NCBI GenBank assembly: GCA_032622095.1
Contig: CP136064.1
Span: 184,368,209-184,432,208, forward strand
Length of the DNA: 64,000 nt
From: Siphonodentalium dalli
Lineage: Eukaryota > Mollusca > Scaphopoda > Gadilida > Siphonodentaliidae
Reading direction: 5' to 3'
Of this stretch, positions 34,641 to 44,659 are shown in pieces; the stretch's first letter is position 1; each line of letters starts with the position of its first letter. The notes under the pieces are model-generated. The model was not told where the DNA came from and did not search any database. It was given only the letters and a program-made list of their open reading frames with translations. A program made the translations under genes and the position numbers.

Positions 34641-35722
34641 TACTGACCATGTAATGTTGTTTGTAAGCATGTTAGTACCATGCCTGTTGGTTTAGGGCTA
34701 TATAGGCAGCTAAAGTGACTTTAGCCTCAGATTTAGCAACATTCTGGATTTCACAGGATCCCGGCCCACTTCACAGTGGACCACCGTAATAGCGTTCAGG
34801 AAACTTATGATCAACAGAAGAAATATTTAGTAACAAAATTAATATATTACCTGAATAAAAGTAATAAAACAAAAAAACTGTATCACAAATCGGATACTAC
34901 ATGGTGAATACTCAATGATGACTAGATATCATTAACCTGATTGTTGCATAACATGAATTTGAAAAAGGTATCTCATAAATTTCTAATGTCTGAAATACTG
35001 TCTTGTTCTGGCATGTAATCAAATTCATTCCTTCTGGTTATTTCTCATCTTGAATGATTGCAAGTAATGTTAATTTGCAACAATTATCCAAATAAAACTG
35101 AATTGGTTATGATGAATGACCGTTACTGTTTCTGCTCAGACAATCCCAACTGAAGGTGACGCTATTCTCATTGAATTTCCGAACTTCATCTTGGAGCTTT
35201 ACTGCTCAACAAGACTAAACTAAAATACTAATTGTATACTGTTATCACTTACAAGTAGATGAACTGAAATAATGTGATGCATTCAGATGCATTGAGAAAT
35301 GACATTCTTCAATGTCTTCAAAGTTCAAACTAAAAGTAAAATCAAGAATAAAATCTGACTGAGACTGTACTGCAGACTCTAGTGCACAAATGTACATACA
35401 AATATTTAAAATCCATAGCAACTGAAGCTCCACTAAAACTCAACAGTTCTTGAACATTTGATAACATTTAGGTCCACACATTCTATTTGCCTTTACTGAT
35501 ATGGTTAGTTAAAAGCAGTCATGTTGTGAGCCACAATGGATTCATTAGATATATGTAATATTATTAAAATTGGCATTATGGTTATAAAGTCATCTAAATG
35601 ATCTGTACAAGTTACACTACAACTAGGTATACTGACCCAAGCTATTACTGAATTATGATAAGGGTGGTGCATTCAATGCAACAGATAAAATTATATCTAA
35701 TTTTGTGGAAAACCAAACACAA
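34641..35722. other. intronic DNA, nothing recognised
   Basis: It is AT-rich sequence within the chitin-gene intron, with no TIRs, tandem repeats or domain-bearing frames seen. Confidence 0.5.
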
Positions 35723-35726
35723 TTAA

Positions 35727-36205
35727 AGGTACTCAATCCGTAAAGAGGGTCCCCATCTCAACAGATTCCAACAACAACAATCCGATCAGAGGGTCCTATA
35801 TTACTATTTCTTTGGCTTTGGGGGTAAAAAATATTTGATTCGAGTCGAGGAACCCATCAAACAAAGCTCAGAGTTATTAAATATTGATTTTTGAAATTTG
35901 TTAATTGCTCGAGATGAGTACTAATAACTGCCGTCAATTTGGTAACCTGCTCGAGATTTTACGCCAAAACTCTATTCAAACAGACAAGGATGGATAACTC
36001 TATAATCAAGTGGTAATAATAACGAAATTTTGACTGTCTTCTGGGCCAGAAAGAATTCCCGATAATGAAAAATAATAGATTTCTAAAATCGATATCTAAC
36101 AAATCTGAGCTTTGATGGGTGACTTCCTCGACTTGAATCAAATATTTTTGACCCCCGAAGCCATTGAAATAGTAATTGAGAGGAGTTTTATCGGATTGAG
36201 TACCT
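35727..36205. mobile_element. TTAA-flanked foldback MITE (AGGTACTCAATCC family), copy 2
   Basis: AGGTACTCAATCCG (35727) and CGGATTGAGTACCT (to 36205) are perfect 14-base inverted ends between TTAA (35723-35726) and TTAA (36206-36209). The arms extend inward, with 'gattcgagtcgaggaaccca' mirroring 'cctcgacttgaatcaaata'. It shares its body with the copy at 12383. The TTAA target points to piggyBac- or Kolobok-like mobilisation (inference). Confidence 0.85.
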
Positions 36206-36774
36206 TTAAGCCAGGCCTACAAAGTAGACAATGTTGATCATGAGTTGATATAGTGGAGATTCAGTCTTTAAGAATTTAAAATATTCTGATGGTTAGAGTT
36301 TGACCATTCTGTCTTTCTCGGAATCAAGAACTTTCATATATAATATGGTATAATAACCATATATCTATGTGTATACCTAACCAAAAACAATTCCCCTCCC
36401 CCACCCCACCCCGGTGGTCATGCACAAATAATTGTGGAACCCCTGACCTGTTTACCACTATTTACACTGGCCAGTATTCTCTGTCAGACACAACACACTC
36501 GATATATTAAGGCTATAATGGGGTCTAGGGCGATTTGTGACATATAGTGTACCTACACAATGCTTTATTATTGTTGTTATATACTGAAAACACCTTGAAA
36601 TACAGTTTATTTTTCGTTTTTCTGTTTACCAATTAAGCATGTTATTGCTTGAGTCTTAATGGTACACAGCAAGAGTTTGCACCAAAAAAGGATAGTGGAA
36701 TGGGATTGAAAGGCAGTTAACACAGTTATTGAAGAACGGCTAAAAAAAAACTCTGAAATTTTGATAAAAACATG

Positions 36775-36925
36775 AAAAAGGGGGGTGGGTCCCCAAAATT
36801 TTGGAGGACAAAAATAATTGTTTTGCACAAATGGGGTGGTGGGTCCCTCGGGGTCGGAAAAAAAAAACTTTTTGGGCCCCATGTGTGCTATTTTTTTCCA
36901 GACCCCCCCCCCACGTCTGGCAAGC
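36775..36925. repeat. G/C-run dispersed repeat 'ggggtggtgggtccc'
   Basis: 'aaatggggtggtgggtccct' is followed by 'cggaaaaaaaa' and a C10 run. The same signature, inverted, is present at 54520-54770. Frames through it look protein-like only because of G/K/P-rich composition. Confidence 0.65.
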
Positions 36926-36948
36926 AAAAAATTCGAGAAACTGATGAG

Positions 36949-37394
36949 CAAGCCTGAAATTAGTGTGTCTCACATTTGCAGACCGAGGTCGCCAGATGGT
37001 GAATTTAGTAACAATATCCTGCTCAGCAGGCTAGCATCTCAGAGTTCACCCTCTGGGGATCTTATTCTGCTTAGGCCTCAACAGCAATGGGAGACCTAGG
37101 ATAAGATTGAAGTTCCATAGTTGAAGTTGGTGATGTTCACCCATCAGTCATCTCGATAGTGCATTTTATCTTCTGCAAATTAGGGGATATAGAAACTTCT
37201 CAGAAGGGAAAAAGTAACTCAAAACAATGTTAATTTGAGACTATAGATACTTCCCAGAAGATGTGGCCTAAGCAGAATGAGGTTCCACAGAGAGTGAATT
37301 TGGTGATGCTAGCCCGTCGTGCGGGATAGCGTCACTAATTTCACCCTCTGGGGACCTAATTCTGCAAATGTCAGACACACTAGATTCAGGCTTG
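36949..37394. mobile_element. complete CAAGCCTGAAAT-family MITE with perfect 8 bp TSD
   Basis: The ends CAAGCCTGAAATTAGTGTGT (36949) and ACACACTAGATTCAGGCTTG (37394) are inverted. CTGATGAG lies on both sides (36941-36948, 37395-37402). The interior has two 'gaatgaggt..ccagagagtga' palindromes and 'gatacttcccagaag'. The 8 bp duplication suggests hAT-type transposition. Confidence 0.88.
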
Positions 37395-37481
37395 CTGATG
37401 AGGCATGGCACATTACGTGGAGTGAGGCCCACGTGAGTGCAAGTTGAAACCAACCTCCCGCTGCTTAACTGTTGTTATTAA

Positions 37482-37730
37482 CCCTTTCCATACTAAATAC
37501 ATATTGATGAGTAGTTATCCCTTTAGGAAATGTTCAGATAATAAGTTCAGCAGGTATGTCGTTTGTTGAACTTATTATCTGAACATCCCTCCAATAAATA
37601 GGACACCTTCTGCTCCTTTTAGTATCTGTTGTCTGCTTATGTTATCTGAACACCCCCTCCAGATGAATAGTAGACCATTCCAGTGTATAATTATGTAACT
37701 TAATTGGAGAATCCATTTAGTATAAAAGGG
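37482..37730 (+). mobile_element. CCCTTTC-type palindromic MITE
   Basis: CCCTTTCCATACTAAATAC (37482, after TTAA) is mirrored by the right end 'atttagtataaaagggg'. The core 'aaatgttcagataataag' pairs with 'cttattatctgaaca'. Other copies: 8634, 22637, 29752, 48773, 50286. Confidence 0.8.
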
Positions 37731-37792
37731 GTAAACTGATGAGAACATTAGTAATCCTTATTGGTTAAATTGCACTACCATAACCAGTCCGA

Positions 37793-38015
37793 CAAGCTCA
37801 CATGGGTCTTATAACGCGCCCCGCTGCCTCCCTTGCACTGCAAGTTCTGCAACTATACGCCAAAACTATATAAGCGCCTGCTTTACGTTAATAGTATCAT
37901 ATATAGGACATGATATTGTTAACGTAAAGCAGGCGAGTATATAGTTTTGGCGTATAGGGGCAGTGCGAAGGGGGCTGGCAGCGGAGCGCGTTGCATGTCC
38001 ATGCATGTGGTCAAG
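37793..38015. repeat. foldback repeat next to the chitin-binding exon
   Basis: The inner arms are nearly perfect: 'ctatacgccaaaactatata' and 'gcctgctttacgttaa' (37853-37893) against 'ttaacgtaaagcaggc' and 'tatagttttggcgtatag'. The outer arms pair less well around 'acgcgccccgctgcc'. It ends about 33 bases from the donor of the exon at 38048. Confidence 0.85.
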
Positions 38016-38047
38016 CTATATACATAGTGAGTATAACCATCACGAAC

Positions 38048-38302
38048 CTATTCTGCTGTTGTATGTAGATATAGACGGATAGTTAGAGTCTGTCTGCTTG
38101 CAGTTCACGTTGGTCTGGTAGTCACATGCCTTCTTTGCATCGCTGTAGTATAGACCCCTGGGACATTGGTGTACATAGGACCTGGTATTCGTGCACTGGA
38201 TGTACAGATCACAGCTGTTTGGGTGTGAAAACATGTCGTTCACGTCTGGCATACATTTCCCTGGGAATTTTTCGCCGACTCCAAGCTGGAGGCATAGCAC
38301 TG
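38048..38302 (-). CDS. chitin-binding protein, upstream exon (signal peptide end and ChtBD2 domain 1)
   Basis: The domain reads C-x13-C-x5-C-x9-C-x12-C-x7-C, an exact CBM14 pattern (first Cys in F-P-G-K-C-M-P; later C-P-R-G-L-Y-Y-S-D). It is preceded by V-L-C-L-Q-L-G-V-G-E, the end of a signal peptide. The frame stays open to 38330 and would add a Leu/Phe-rich hydrophobic core, but an in-frame TGA lies just before it and no ATG is available. Either the true exon begins at the acceptor-like 'ggctttttcag' (start 38302) with the start codon in an exon further up, or the start is mutated. The donor is ag|gttcgt, moderate. Confidence 0.8.
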
Positions 38303-38505
38303 CTGAAAAAGCCAGTAGTAAAAAAGGCAATCAATTCATCGCAGAGGACTATTGTGGGGAGACAATCATGACAAACTGGGATGCGGGACAAAATGACAAA
38401 CTGCGTGACATTATTTGTAATTGCGTGCATGGGACATCCAATATCTCGAAGAGTATATATAGCACATAGAGCGCTCGTTTTTGGTGTTACTCTGTCTCTA
38501 GATGT

Positions 38506-38547
38506 ACAACAACAACAACGACAACAACAACAACAAAAACAACAACT
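38506..38547 (+). repeat. (CAA)n microsatellite
   Basis: About 13 CAA repeats with two interruptions. The Cys-rich frame on the other strand is a translation of this repeat, not a gene. Confidence 0.95.
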
Positions 38548-38587
38548 TCGCTCGAATGAATACAATCTGGCTGTGGAATGTATGCTA

Positions 38588-38690
38588 AGCTTCAGTTTAA
38601 TACCAAGTTTGCTTATTGGGCATTGCTTTTTCGCTGTAAAAACGCAATTCTACAGCAGTCCGGCAGCCTTCGACAATTTTAGTGTAACAA
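38588..38690 (+). repeat. dispersed repeat shared with 42525-42620
   Basis: 'tttaataccaagt.tgctt', 'cgctgtaaaaa.gca' and 'ttctacagc' recur in the same order and orientation at 42525-42620, with about 80% agreement by eye. Confidence 0.65.
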
Positions 38691-38771
38691 AACGACACAG
38701 TATTAATCTAAATGTTAGTTGTATTTATGCATGTCTCTTAATTTTCAACGATCGAATTTATATCTTACGTC

Positions 38772-39057
38772 CTAATACTCGTTATCGAAAAGTTCCTTGA
38801 ATTCTTTCAGAGATTTGGCCTCGACGACATGTTCAGACAACGTATTCCAGGCAGATACAACTCTTTGTGAGAAAAAGAATTTACGAACATCCTTATTCAT
38901 TTGTTGTTTCTGAAGTTCCATAGAATGTCCACATGTTCCCCTTTATAGAGTATCTTTGAATAGTTTGCTCTTTTCGAAGTTATATTGATCATATACATTT
39001 ACTGCACGATTAGAGATATATATGTAGTTCCCTACTCTGCAAGCGATCATACATAGC
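38772..39057 (-). pseudogene. LINE ORF2 C-terminal tail (CR1-like)
   Basis: The frame ends at TAG (38774-38772) with the tail V-V-S-A-W-N-T-L-S-E-H-V-V-E-A and S-L-K-E-F-K-E-L-F-D, preceded by G-H-S-M-E-L and R-K-F-F-F-S-Q-R. This F-F-S-x-R-V-x-x-x-W-N-x-L-P/S block is the familiar end of CR1-like non-LTR retrotransposon reverse-transcriptase proteins. One in-frame stop (near 38944) and no upstream RT domain mark it as a 5'-truncated dead copy, the usual outcome of LINE insertion. Confidence 0.75.
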
Positions 39058-40270
39058 AGTCGACAATATTTGCCCAACATTAGCACAAAATATCCGGGGA
39101 AATCAATCATGCCATATTTCGTGGAATTCCATCTCCAATGAGCTATAACACAGTATATACTTTCAGATCAGTAGAAGACAGATACGCCTGGATACTCCGT
39201 ATTTTATTTGTTTTCACTCAAAAGTGTGCAAAACAATAGTAGACGCAATTCCAGGCAGAGTTGTCTCTCATTGCTCCGCTTATGATACCACTGCCACAAG
39301 GCGATTTGGTTAGGATTTCTGACATGATCTTAGTTCTTGTGTTTCAGGATTAAAATTGTCTATGTCTGGCTCAGTTCACATTGTTCTTATCAATACCAAA
39401 AGAATTACAATTATTGCAAACTTTTGGTGGTCAAAATATAAGATAATATAGGTGACTAAATATAGTTCCGACGATGCGTAAAAAATGGATGTATTGGTCC
39501 GCAAAGTACCATCCTTCCGGCAGTGAGCTATCGCAGTGAAAAGATGTTGTCGTCAGGAATACAAAAGAAATTAACTCTGCAGGTTCACTGGTTTTCAAAA
39601 AGAATTGCCTGTGTATGAAAACATTATTTGTTTTGCCTATATATTCATATGTGGCTGGGCAAACAATGAAAGAACATTATTATTGAACTTGTGCATTTGT
39701 AAAAAAATAAATAAAATAAAGAATTGACGCAAATAACTAATTTCAAAGTATAATCCACATATTCAGCCTTTTCAACTCATATAGGATGGTTTCACCAAAA
39801 TTGGACACTCACAAATGAGACATTTCGAAATATGTGTACACAATTTTGCAAAATGAATCATTTTGGTGGTTTTTGGGGAACCATCAAACAGCACAGGTCT
39901 ATGCACATGCAGTCACGGTACGCAATAATGTTGTGAGCTCATTCTCCAAAGGCTCATATTATTAACTGAAACTCTAAATTAGTTATTGCCGCAATTCCAC
40001 CATTTTAGGATTTTAATTCCGAGTAAAAAATATCAATGTGATGTCGCGTCTTGACCTAAAAACGACAATGTGCCGTTCAACACCTGGATTTGTCCCGTAC
40101 AACACTATTATCATATTTTCCCCACAAATCTTTAATTCAGTCCCCAAACCAGATTTACCCTACAATCAATTTTACATCAAATGTAGTCCTGAATTTTTCT
40201 GAGATTTTAACATTTACCATTGAGATTGTTCAAAATGTAACTGGTGACAAATTTGTCCCGTACAAATCTT
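39058..40270. other. intergenic DNA, nothing recognised
   Basis: No credible gene or repeat pair is seen. 'gtcccgtacaa' occurs at 40092 and 40256 without a clear larger unit. Confidence 0.5.
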
Positions 40271-40415
40271 TTTCAAATAATAAGTAAAAATAGACTGGAG
40301 ACCAGTGATGAAACTTCAACTTGAATCAACAATCTTGTAAATAAAACAGTTCATAAAATATATAACTGACATAAATTAGGTTTTTCCTTGATGACATAGC
40401 TTATGAAACAACATG
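40271..40415 (+). repeat. direct repeat of 44339-44483
   Basis: 'ataataagtaaaaatagact', 'gagaccagtg', 'aataaaacagtt' and 'ctccttgatga'-type phrases recur in the same order at 44339-44483. The foldback element at 40426-43502 sits directly after this copy. Confidence 0.75.
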
Positions 40416-40439
40416 GGGAGTATATATGGAGGGTTATTA

Positions 40440-40835
40440 GGGTCACAATCCTAACTTCACATTTTATTTCTAACTTAACATTTTAATTCTTACTTAATAT
40501 TTTAATTCTAACTTAACATTTTAATTCTTATATTTTAATTCTAACTTAACATTTTAATTCTAACTTAACATTTTAATTCTTATATTTTAATTCTAACTTA
40601 ACATTTTAACTCTAACTTAATCTTTTAATTCTTACTTATTATTTTAATTCTAACTTAACATTTTAATTCTTAAATTTTAATTCTAACTTTACATTTTAAT
40701 TCTAACTTGATATTTTAATTATAACTTCATATTTTAATTCTTACTTAATATCTTAATTCTTATATTTTAATTCTAACTCTAACTTTATATTTCAATTCTT
40801 ACTTAATAGTTTTATTTTAATATTTTAAATCTACT
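40440..40835 (+). repeat. AT-rich tandem array, left arm
   Basis: Units of 13-21 bases, mainly 'aacttaacattttaattct', are repeated about 20 times with small variations. Confidence 0.9.
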
Positions 40836-41202
40836 ACAAAATTGGAATTAAAATATTATATTTAAAAAGTTTAAATTGAAATGAGCATAAAACGGATCTC
40901 AGAATTGAAAGGCAAAAATCAGCCATGCATTTTCGAGCTGCTTGAAAATGATATTTTGGTTCATTTGACCTTATTTGGCAAAATATGAAAATATGCGTTG
41001 ACTGCGCATGCGCGCATCATTGATCCCCAGTCACACAATATCTGGTGTTTAAGAGATTGTATAGTGAGGGCAATGACCATTCCAAAAATATATTCATTGG
41101 ATAGTAATAATGAAATACAGAAGAAGCAACAACATTCCCCGATGACATGCTTATGATGAAAATACCCATTATCGGTATCCATGGCCGCTTTTTCGTGGAA
41201 TT

Positions 41203-41819
41203 CATGTTTGAAAGAATATTCAAATCAAATAGTGTTTATAGACTTAAAAACTTATGTGTCCGCCGGTCATACGCGGTGGAGGTTCTCATATTATCTGCCG
41301 GTCATACGCGGGGGAGGTTCTCATATGAACATATTATCCTCCGGTCATACGCGGTGGAGGTTCATATTATCCGCCAGTCATATGCAAGGGGGGTTCTCAT
41401 ATTATCCACCAGTCATACGCGGGGGAGGTTCTCACATGAGAACCTCACCCGTTTTGACTGGCGTATAATATGAGAACCTCCCTCGCATGAATAATATGAA
41501 CCTCCACCGCGTATGACCAGCGGATAATATGTTTATATGAGAACCTCCCCCGTATGACCTGAGGATAATATGAGAACCCCCCCCCCCCCCGCAGATGACC
41601 GCGGATAATATGAGAACCACCACCGCGTATGACCGGCGGATAATATGTTCATATGAGAACCTCCCCTGCGTATGACCGGCAGATAATATATTCATATGAG
41701 AACCTCCCGGCCCGCGTTTGCCCGGCAGATAATATGAGAACCTCCACCGCGTATGACCGGCGGACACATAAGTTTTTAAGTCTATAAACACTATTTGATT
41801 TGAATATTCTTTCGAACAT
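41203..41819. repeat. nested palindrome built of ~35 bp units
   Basis: The outer arms (41203-41265 and 41757-41819) are near-perfect complements. Between them the unit 'ggtcatacgcggtggaggtt' plus 'ctcatattatccgcc' repeats about five times rightward and then about seven times inverted, meeting near 41445. Frames through it are open on both strands only because of the repeats. Confidence 0.9.
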
Positions 41820-41839
41820 TCTCACTATTGACATATTCA

Positions 41840-42524
41840 TGCGTTTAACCCAGTTAATCTATTTTGTAACTTGGCTTGTAATCGCCGGACACCGGCTTCC
41901 GGCATCTGGGCTTTTAGTCACAACTGAAATAAAAAATAAGTGCGAATTATAACAAATGAAGAGCGCAAAGTCCTTAAAAAATCACATTTGATACGTCTTC
42001 TGATACATGGTGTATATTCGTATTCTGTTGACGAAGTGCTGCTAAGAACAGCCTTAGTTGGAACGATAAAACGGCTTCAGTCGGCCATTCTATTTTTTAC
42101 GAGAAAAAGTAGCGCTCTTTCTTGGAGCGAATTTCTGCAACAATTTCACTGCGTGTTGGACCCATTTGGACAAAATTACATTCCCTGTGTCTACATTTTG
42201 ATATACTATACGCCCCATTATATGGAATATATCAGCTGAAATCGATCCTGTTATTGTAAACATTGAGTCTATTTTTAGCTGTTTTCATCGGCGCGTGTTT
42301 GCGATTTCGCCATTACATTATTCGTACTAAAACAGCCATACTGTAGCTAAAAACGAATGCGCAGTATTCCACTGTGTCATTTGGTACCTAACACTTGTTG
42401 TTTGCTAGCGTATTCATCGAGAAATCTAAATTCTAAACATTGACGTCGAACGCAGTTTTTCGTGTTTCATGGCACCTTCGCATGGGTGGGTTAATCGGTC
42501 TCTTGCTGTGAAATAGATGATAAA
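41840..42524. other. unique centre of the foldback element
   Basis: An ATG-less frame (41940-42239) shows no domain. No conserved coding signal was found. Confidence 0.4.
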
Positions 42525-42620
42525 CTTCGTTTTAATACCAAGTCTGCTTGTGTGCATAGCGTTATCGCTGTAAAAATGCATTTCTACAGCTGTTCCACGG
42601 CCTTGATTTCGACAACTTTC
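42525..42620 (+). repeat. dispersed repeat shared with 38588-38690
   Basis: It carries 'ttttaataccaagtctgctt' and 'atttctacagctgttccacg', matching the copy upstream of the LINE fragment. Confidence 0.6.
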
Positions 42621-42999
42621 ATGTTAGGTCAGTTGTCGACCAAATAATGCAACTTCTGGTGTCCGGTCAGTGACGGGGTTAATATGTGTGGATAGGGCGA
42701 CTGTGGGCCTTTCGTTAATCACAAAAAGGAGCCCTCTATGTGTTGTATTCCTCGAGATATCGACCGTTACACGCAATTTGAAGTTCTGTTCCGGAGATTG
42801 TCGTTCTATTCCATATTCCATCCCATCCCGCAGATTGTCATGCCACGCCGTCCGATCGCAGCGACCCCTTTCGTTATAATTGTTACAGAAGTGCAGGCGC
42901 GTTATTAGGGTCACAATTACAACTTCTAGAATCCATTTTATGTTTGTTTTAATTTTTGCCTTTCAATTCTGAGATCCGTTTTATGCTCATTTCAATTTC

Positions 43000-43490
43000 A
43001 ACAATTATAGAATTAAAATATAAGAATTAACATGTAAAGTAAGAATTAAAATGTAAGTTAGAATTAAAATATAAGAATTAAAATATTAAGTAAGAATTAA
43101 AAGATTAAGTTAGTGTTAATAGAATGTTTCTGTAATGTTTCTAGAATGTTTCTGTAATGTTTCTAGAATGTAAATAGAATGTAAATAGAATGTAAATAGA
43201 ATGTAAATAGAATGTAAATAGAATGTAAATAGAATTAAAATATAAGAATTAAAATATTAAGTAAGAATTAAAAGATTAAGTTAGAGTTAATAGAATGTTT
43301 CTGTAATGTTTCTAGAATGTTTCTGTAATGTTTCTAGAATGTAAATAGAATGTAAATAGAATGTAAATAGAATGTAAATATAATGTAAATAGAATTAAAA
43401 TATAAGAATTAAAATGTTAAGTTAGAATTAAAATATAAGAATTAAAATGTTAAGTTAGAATTAAAATGTGAAGTTAGGATTGTGACCCTA
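43000..43490 (-). repeat. AT-rich tandem array, right arm, with 186 bp duplication
   Basis: It is the complement of the left array ('agaattaaaatataag'). It also has 'agaatgtaaat' repeats and a 'tttctgtaatgtttctagaa' motif. The block from about 43048 to 43230 is repeated from about 43234 to 43410, an extra duplication absent from the left arm. Confidence 0.88.
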
Positions 43491-43693
43491 ATAACCCTCC
43501 ATAAGTATAAACATCTAATATAAAATCTTTTTAAATGTAAAACTATTTCAAATTAATTGAAACTGAAAAAATATACTTCTCCTGATGTAACTAAGACATT
43601 TAAGCCTGGATGATTGTGTGCATGGAAACAGAGGGAGCAACAGTTACTGTCTCAAACACTAAAGGTATATTATCTCTTTGTAAACATGTATTA

Positions 43694-44149
43694 TATAGTT
43701 ACCGGGGTATAAAATATTAGATCTGAATCGAAGACTCCTGTCCGGAAATGCTTCTATCGATTAATATTCATTTTATTTCGAATATTTTCTGGTCTAAAAA
43801 GGTGTGGTTGTTTAGCTAACGAACAATAGTGGTTACTGTTAACAGAGACCAGAAATTTTATGGTGTAATTTTGTCACAAATAAACGTTAATTATACTCAT
43901 TATCGCTTATAAATATGGAATAAAACAATACAACCAATCAATCTGGGCCATTTGACGTTCGGTACGTAGCCATAGGAACAGCCTAATGATCTCTATCGCT
44001 ATATGGTATCACCCGAATGGTCTGTTCTAAAATAGACAAATAAACGGTCCCAATAAAATATTCGAAATAAACTCAATATTAATTGATAGAAGCCTTTCCG
44101 GACATGGGTCTTCAGTTCATATTTATTAATTTATACCCATGCAACTATT
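43694..44149. mobile_element. foldback element, ~95 bp arms
   Basis: 'gaagactcctgtccggaaat' and 'cttctatcgattaatatt' (43729-43785) are mirrored by 'aatattaattgatagaagcc' and 'tttccggacatgggtcttc' (44070-44115). The ends 'atagttaccggggtataaa' and 'atttatacccatgcaactat' pair as termini. No coding sequence. Confidence 0.8.
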
Positions 44150-44338
44150 TCAAATATGTTATTTAAAGAGATAATCCATCTTTAATGTGACTATCAGTGA
44201 ACATTAAGCTATGGAATGTTGCATAATTATGGGACGGTGAGGTGAAAAACTTCCTTCTCGACACCCTTCAGAAAGAACCCGGCATGGAAATTTTTAGAAG
44301 AAAAAAATAGGGAGATCTGGTATGATATATTTTCATCA

Positions 44339-44483
44339 AAAATAATAAGTAAATATAGACTTGAGACCAGTGCGGAAACTTTAACAATCTTTTGAATAAA
44401 ACAGTTTAGAAAATGTGTAAACGAAATGAATTAAGTGTCTCCTTGATGAACTTATATATGTAACAACATTGAGACCACTGTTG
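44339..44483 (+). repeat. direct repeat of 40271-40415
   Basis: It shares 'ataataagtaaatatagact', 'gagaccagtg' and 'aataaaacagttta'. The next 150 bases (44500-44650) likewise resemble 43540-43670 ('atatacttctcctgatgta' and 'ctgtctcaaacac'), so a larger unit around the foldback element was duplicated. Confidence 0.7.
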
Positions 44484-44659
44484 ATACTAGAAACTTCAAC
44501 AGTCATGTAAACACAAATAGTTTCGAGAAATGCAAAACTGGAAGATATATACTTTTCCCGATGTATATAACTATATGATCTTTATGCCAAGACCTTTGTG
44601 TGCAGGGAAAAAGAGCGAGCATCTGTCTCAAACATTATGGTGACTATACATCAATGGAT

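Larger units (their letters stand above)
33222..38302 (-). other. secreted chitin-binding gene with two ChtBD2 domains
   Basis: Two - strand exons, 38302-38048 and 33430-33222, join in phase across a 4.6 kb intron: the last G of the first and AC of the second form an Asp codon. Each encodes one six-Cys peritrophin/CBM14 domain with identical 5-9-12-7 spacing after the first gap. Such domains bind chitin and are found in gut-lining and, in molluscs, shell-matrix proteins (family knowledge). The preceding codons read as a leucine-rich signal peptide, but no in-frame ATG is found, so the start is unresolved. The predicted protein is short, about 150 residues. The intron holds at least six mobile elements. 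Confidence 0.8.
40426..43502. mobile_element. 3.1 kb foldback element with AT-rich tandem-repeat arms
   Basis: The left end 'tatggagggttattagggtc' is matched by the complementary right end 'gaccctaataaccctccata'. The arms run on through AT-rich tandem units (40440-40835 and 43000-43490) to a unique stretch, 'aaacggatctcagaattgaa' at about 40890-40910, mirrored at 42960-42985. The arms are thus about 490-560 bases. Terminal 'gttattagggtcacaat' occurs a third time at 42901. The middle holds a second palindrome and no recognisable gene. No target duplication is certain. Confidence 0.8.

Noticed and set aside
36607-37099. Gly/Pro/Lys-rich frames
   Set aside because: They follow homopolymer-rich dispersed repeat sequence and a MITE end. 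The same frames appear at 54458-54691.
38209-38565. Cys-rich small protein on the - strand
   Set aside because: The Cys run is the reverse translation of a (CAA)n microsatellite, and the rest is the wrong frame of the chitin-binding exon.
41147-41840. Overlapping frames on both strands around 41.2-41.8 kb
   Set aside because: They come from tandem and inverted repeat units. No domain, and frames mirror each other.
42624-42914. Overlapping frames of 96 and 69 codons
   Set aside because: No domain, opposite-strand frames of equal quality, and located in the centre of a foldback element.
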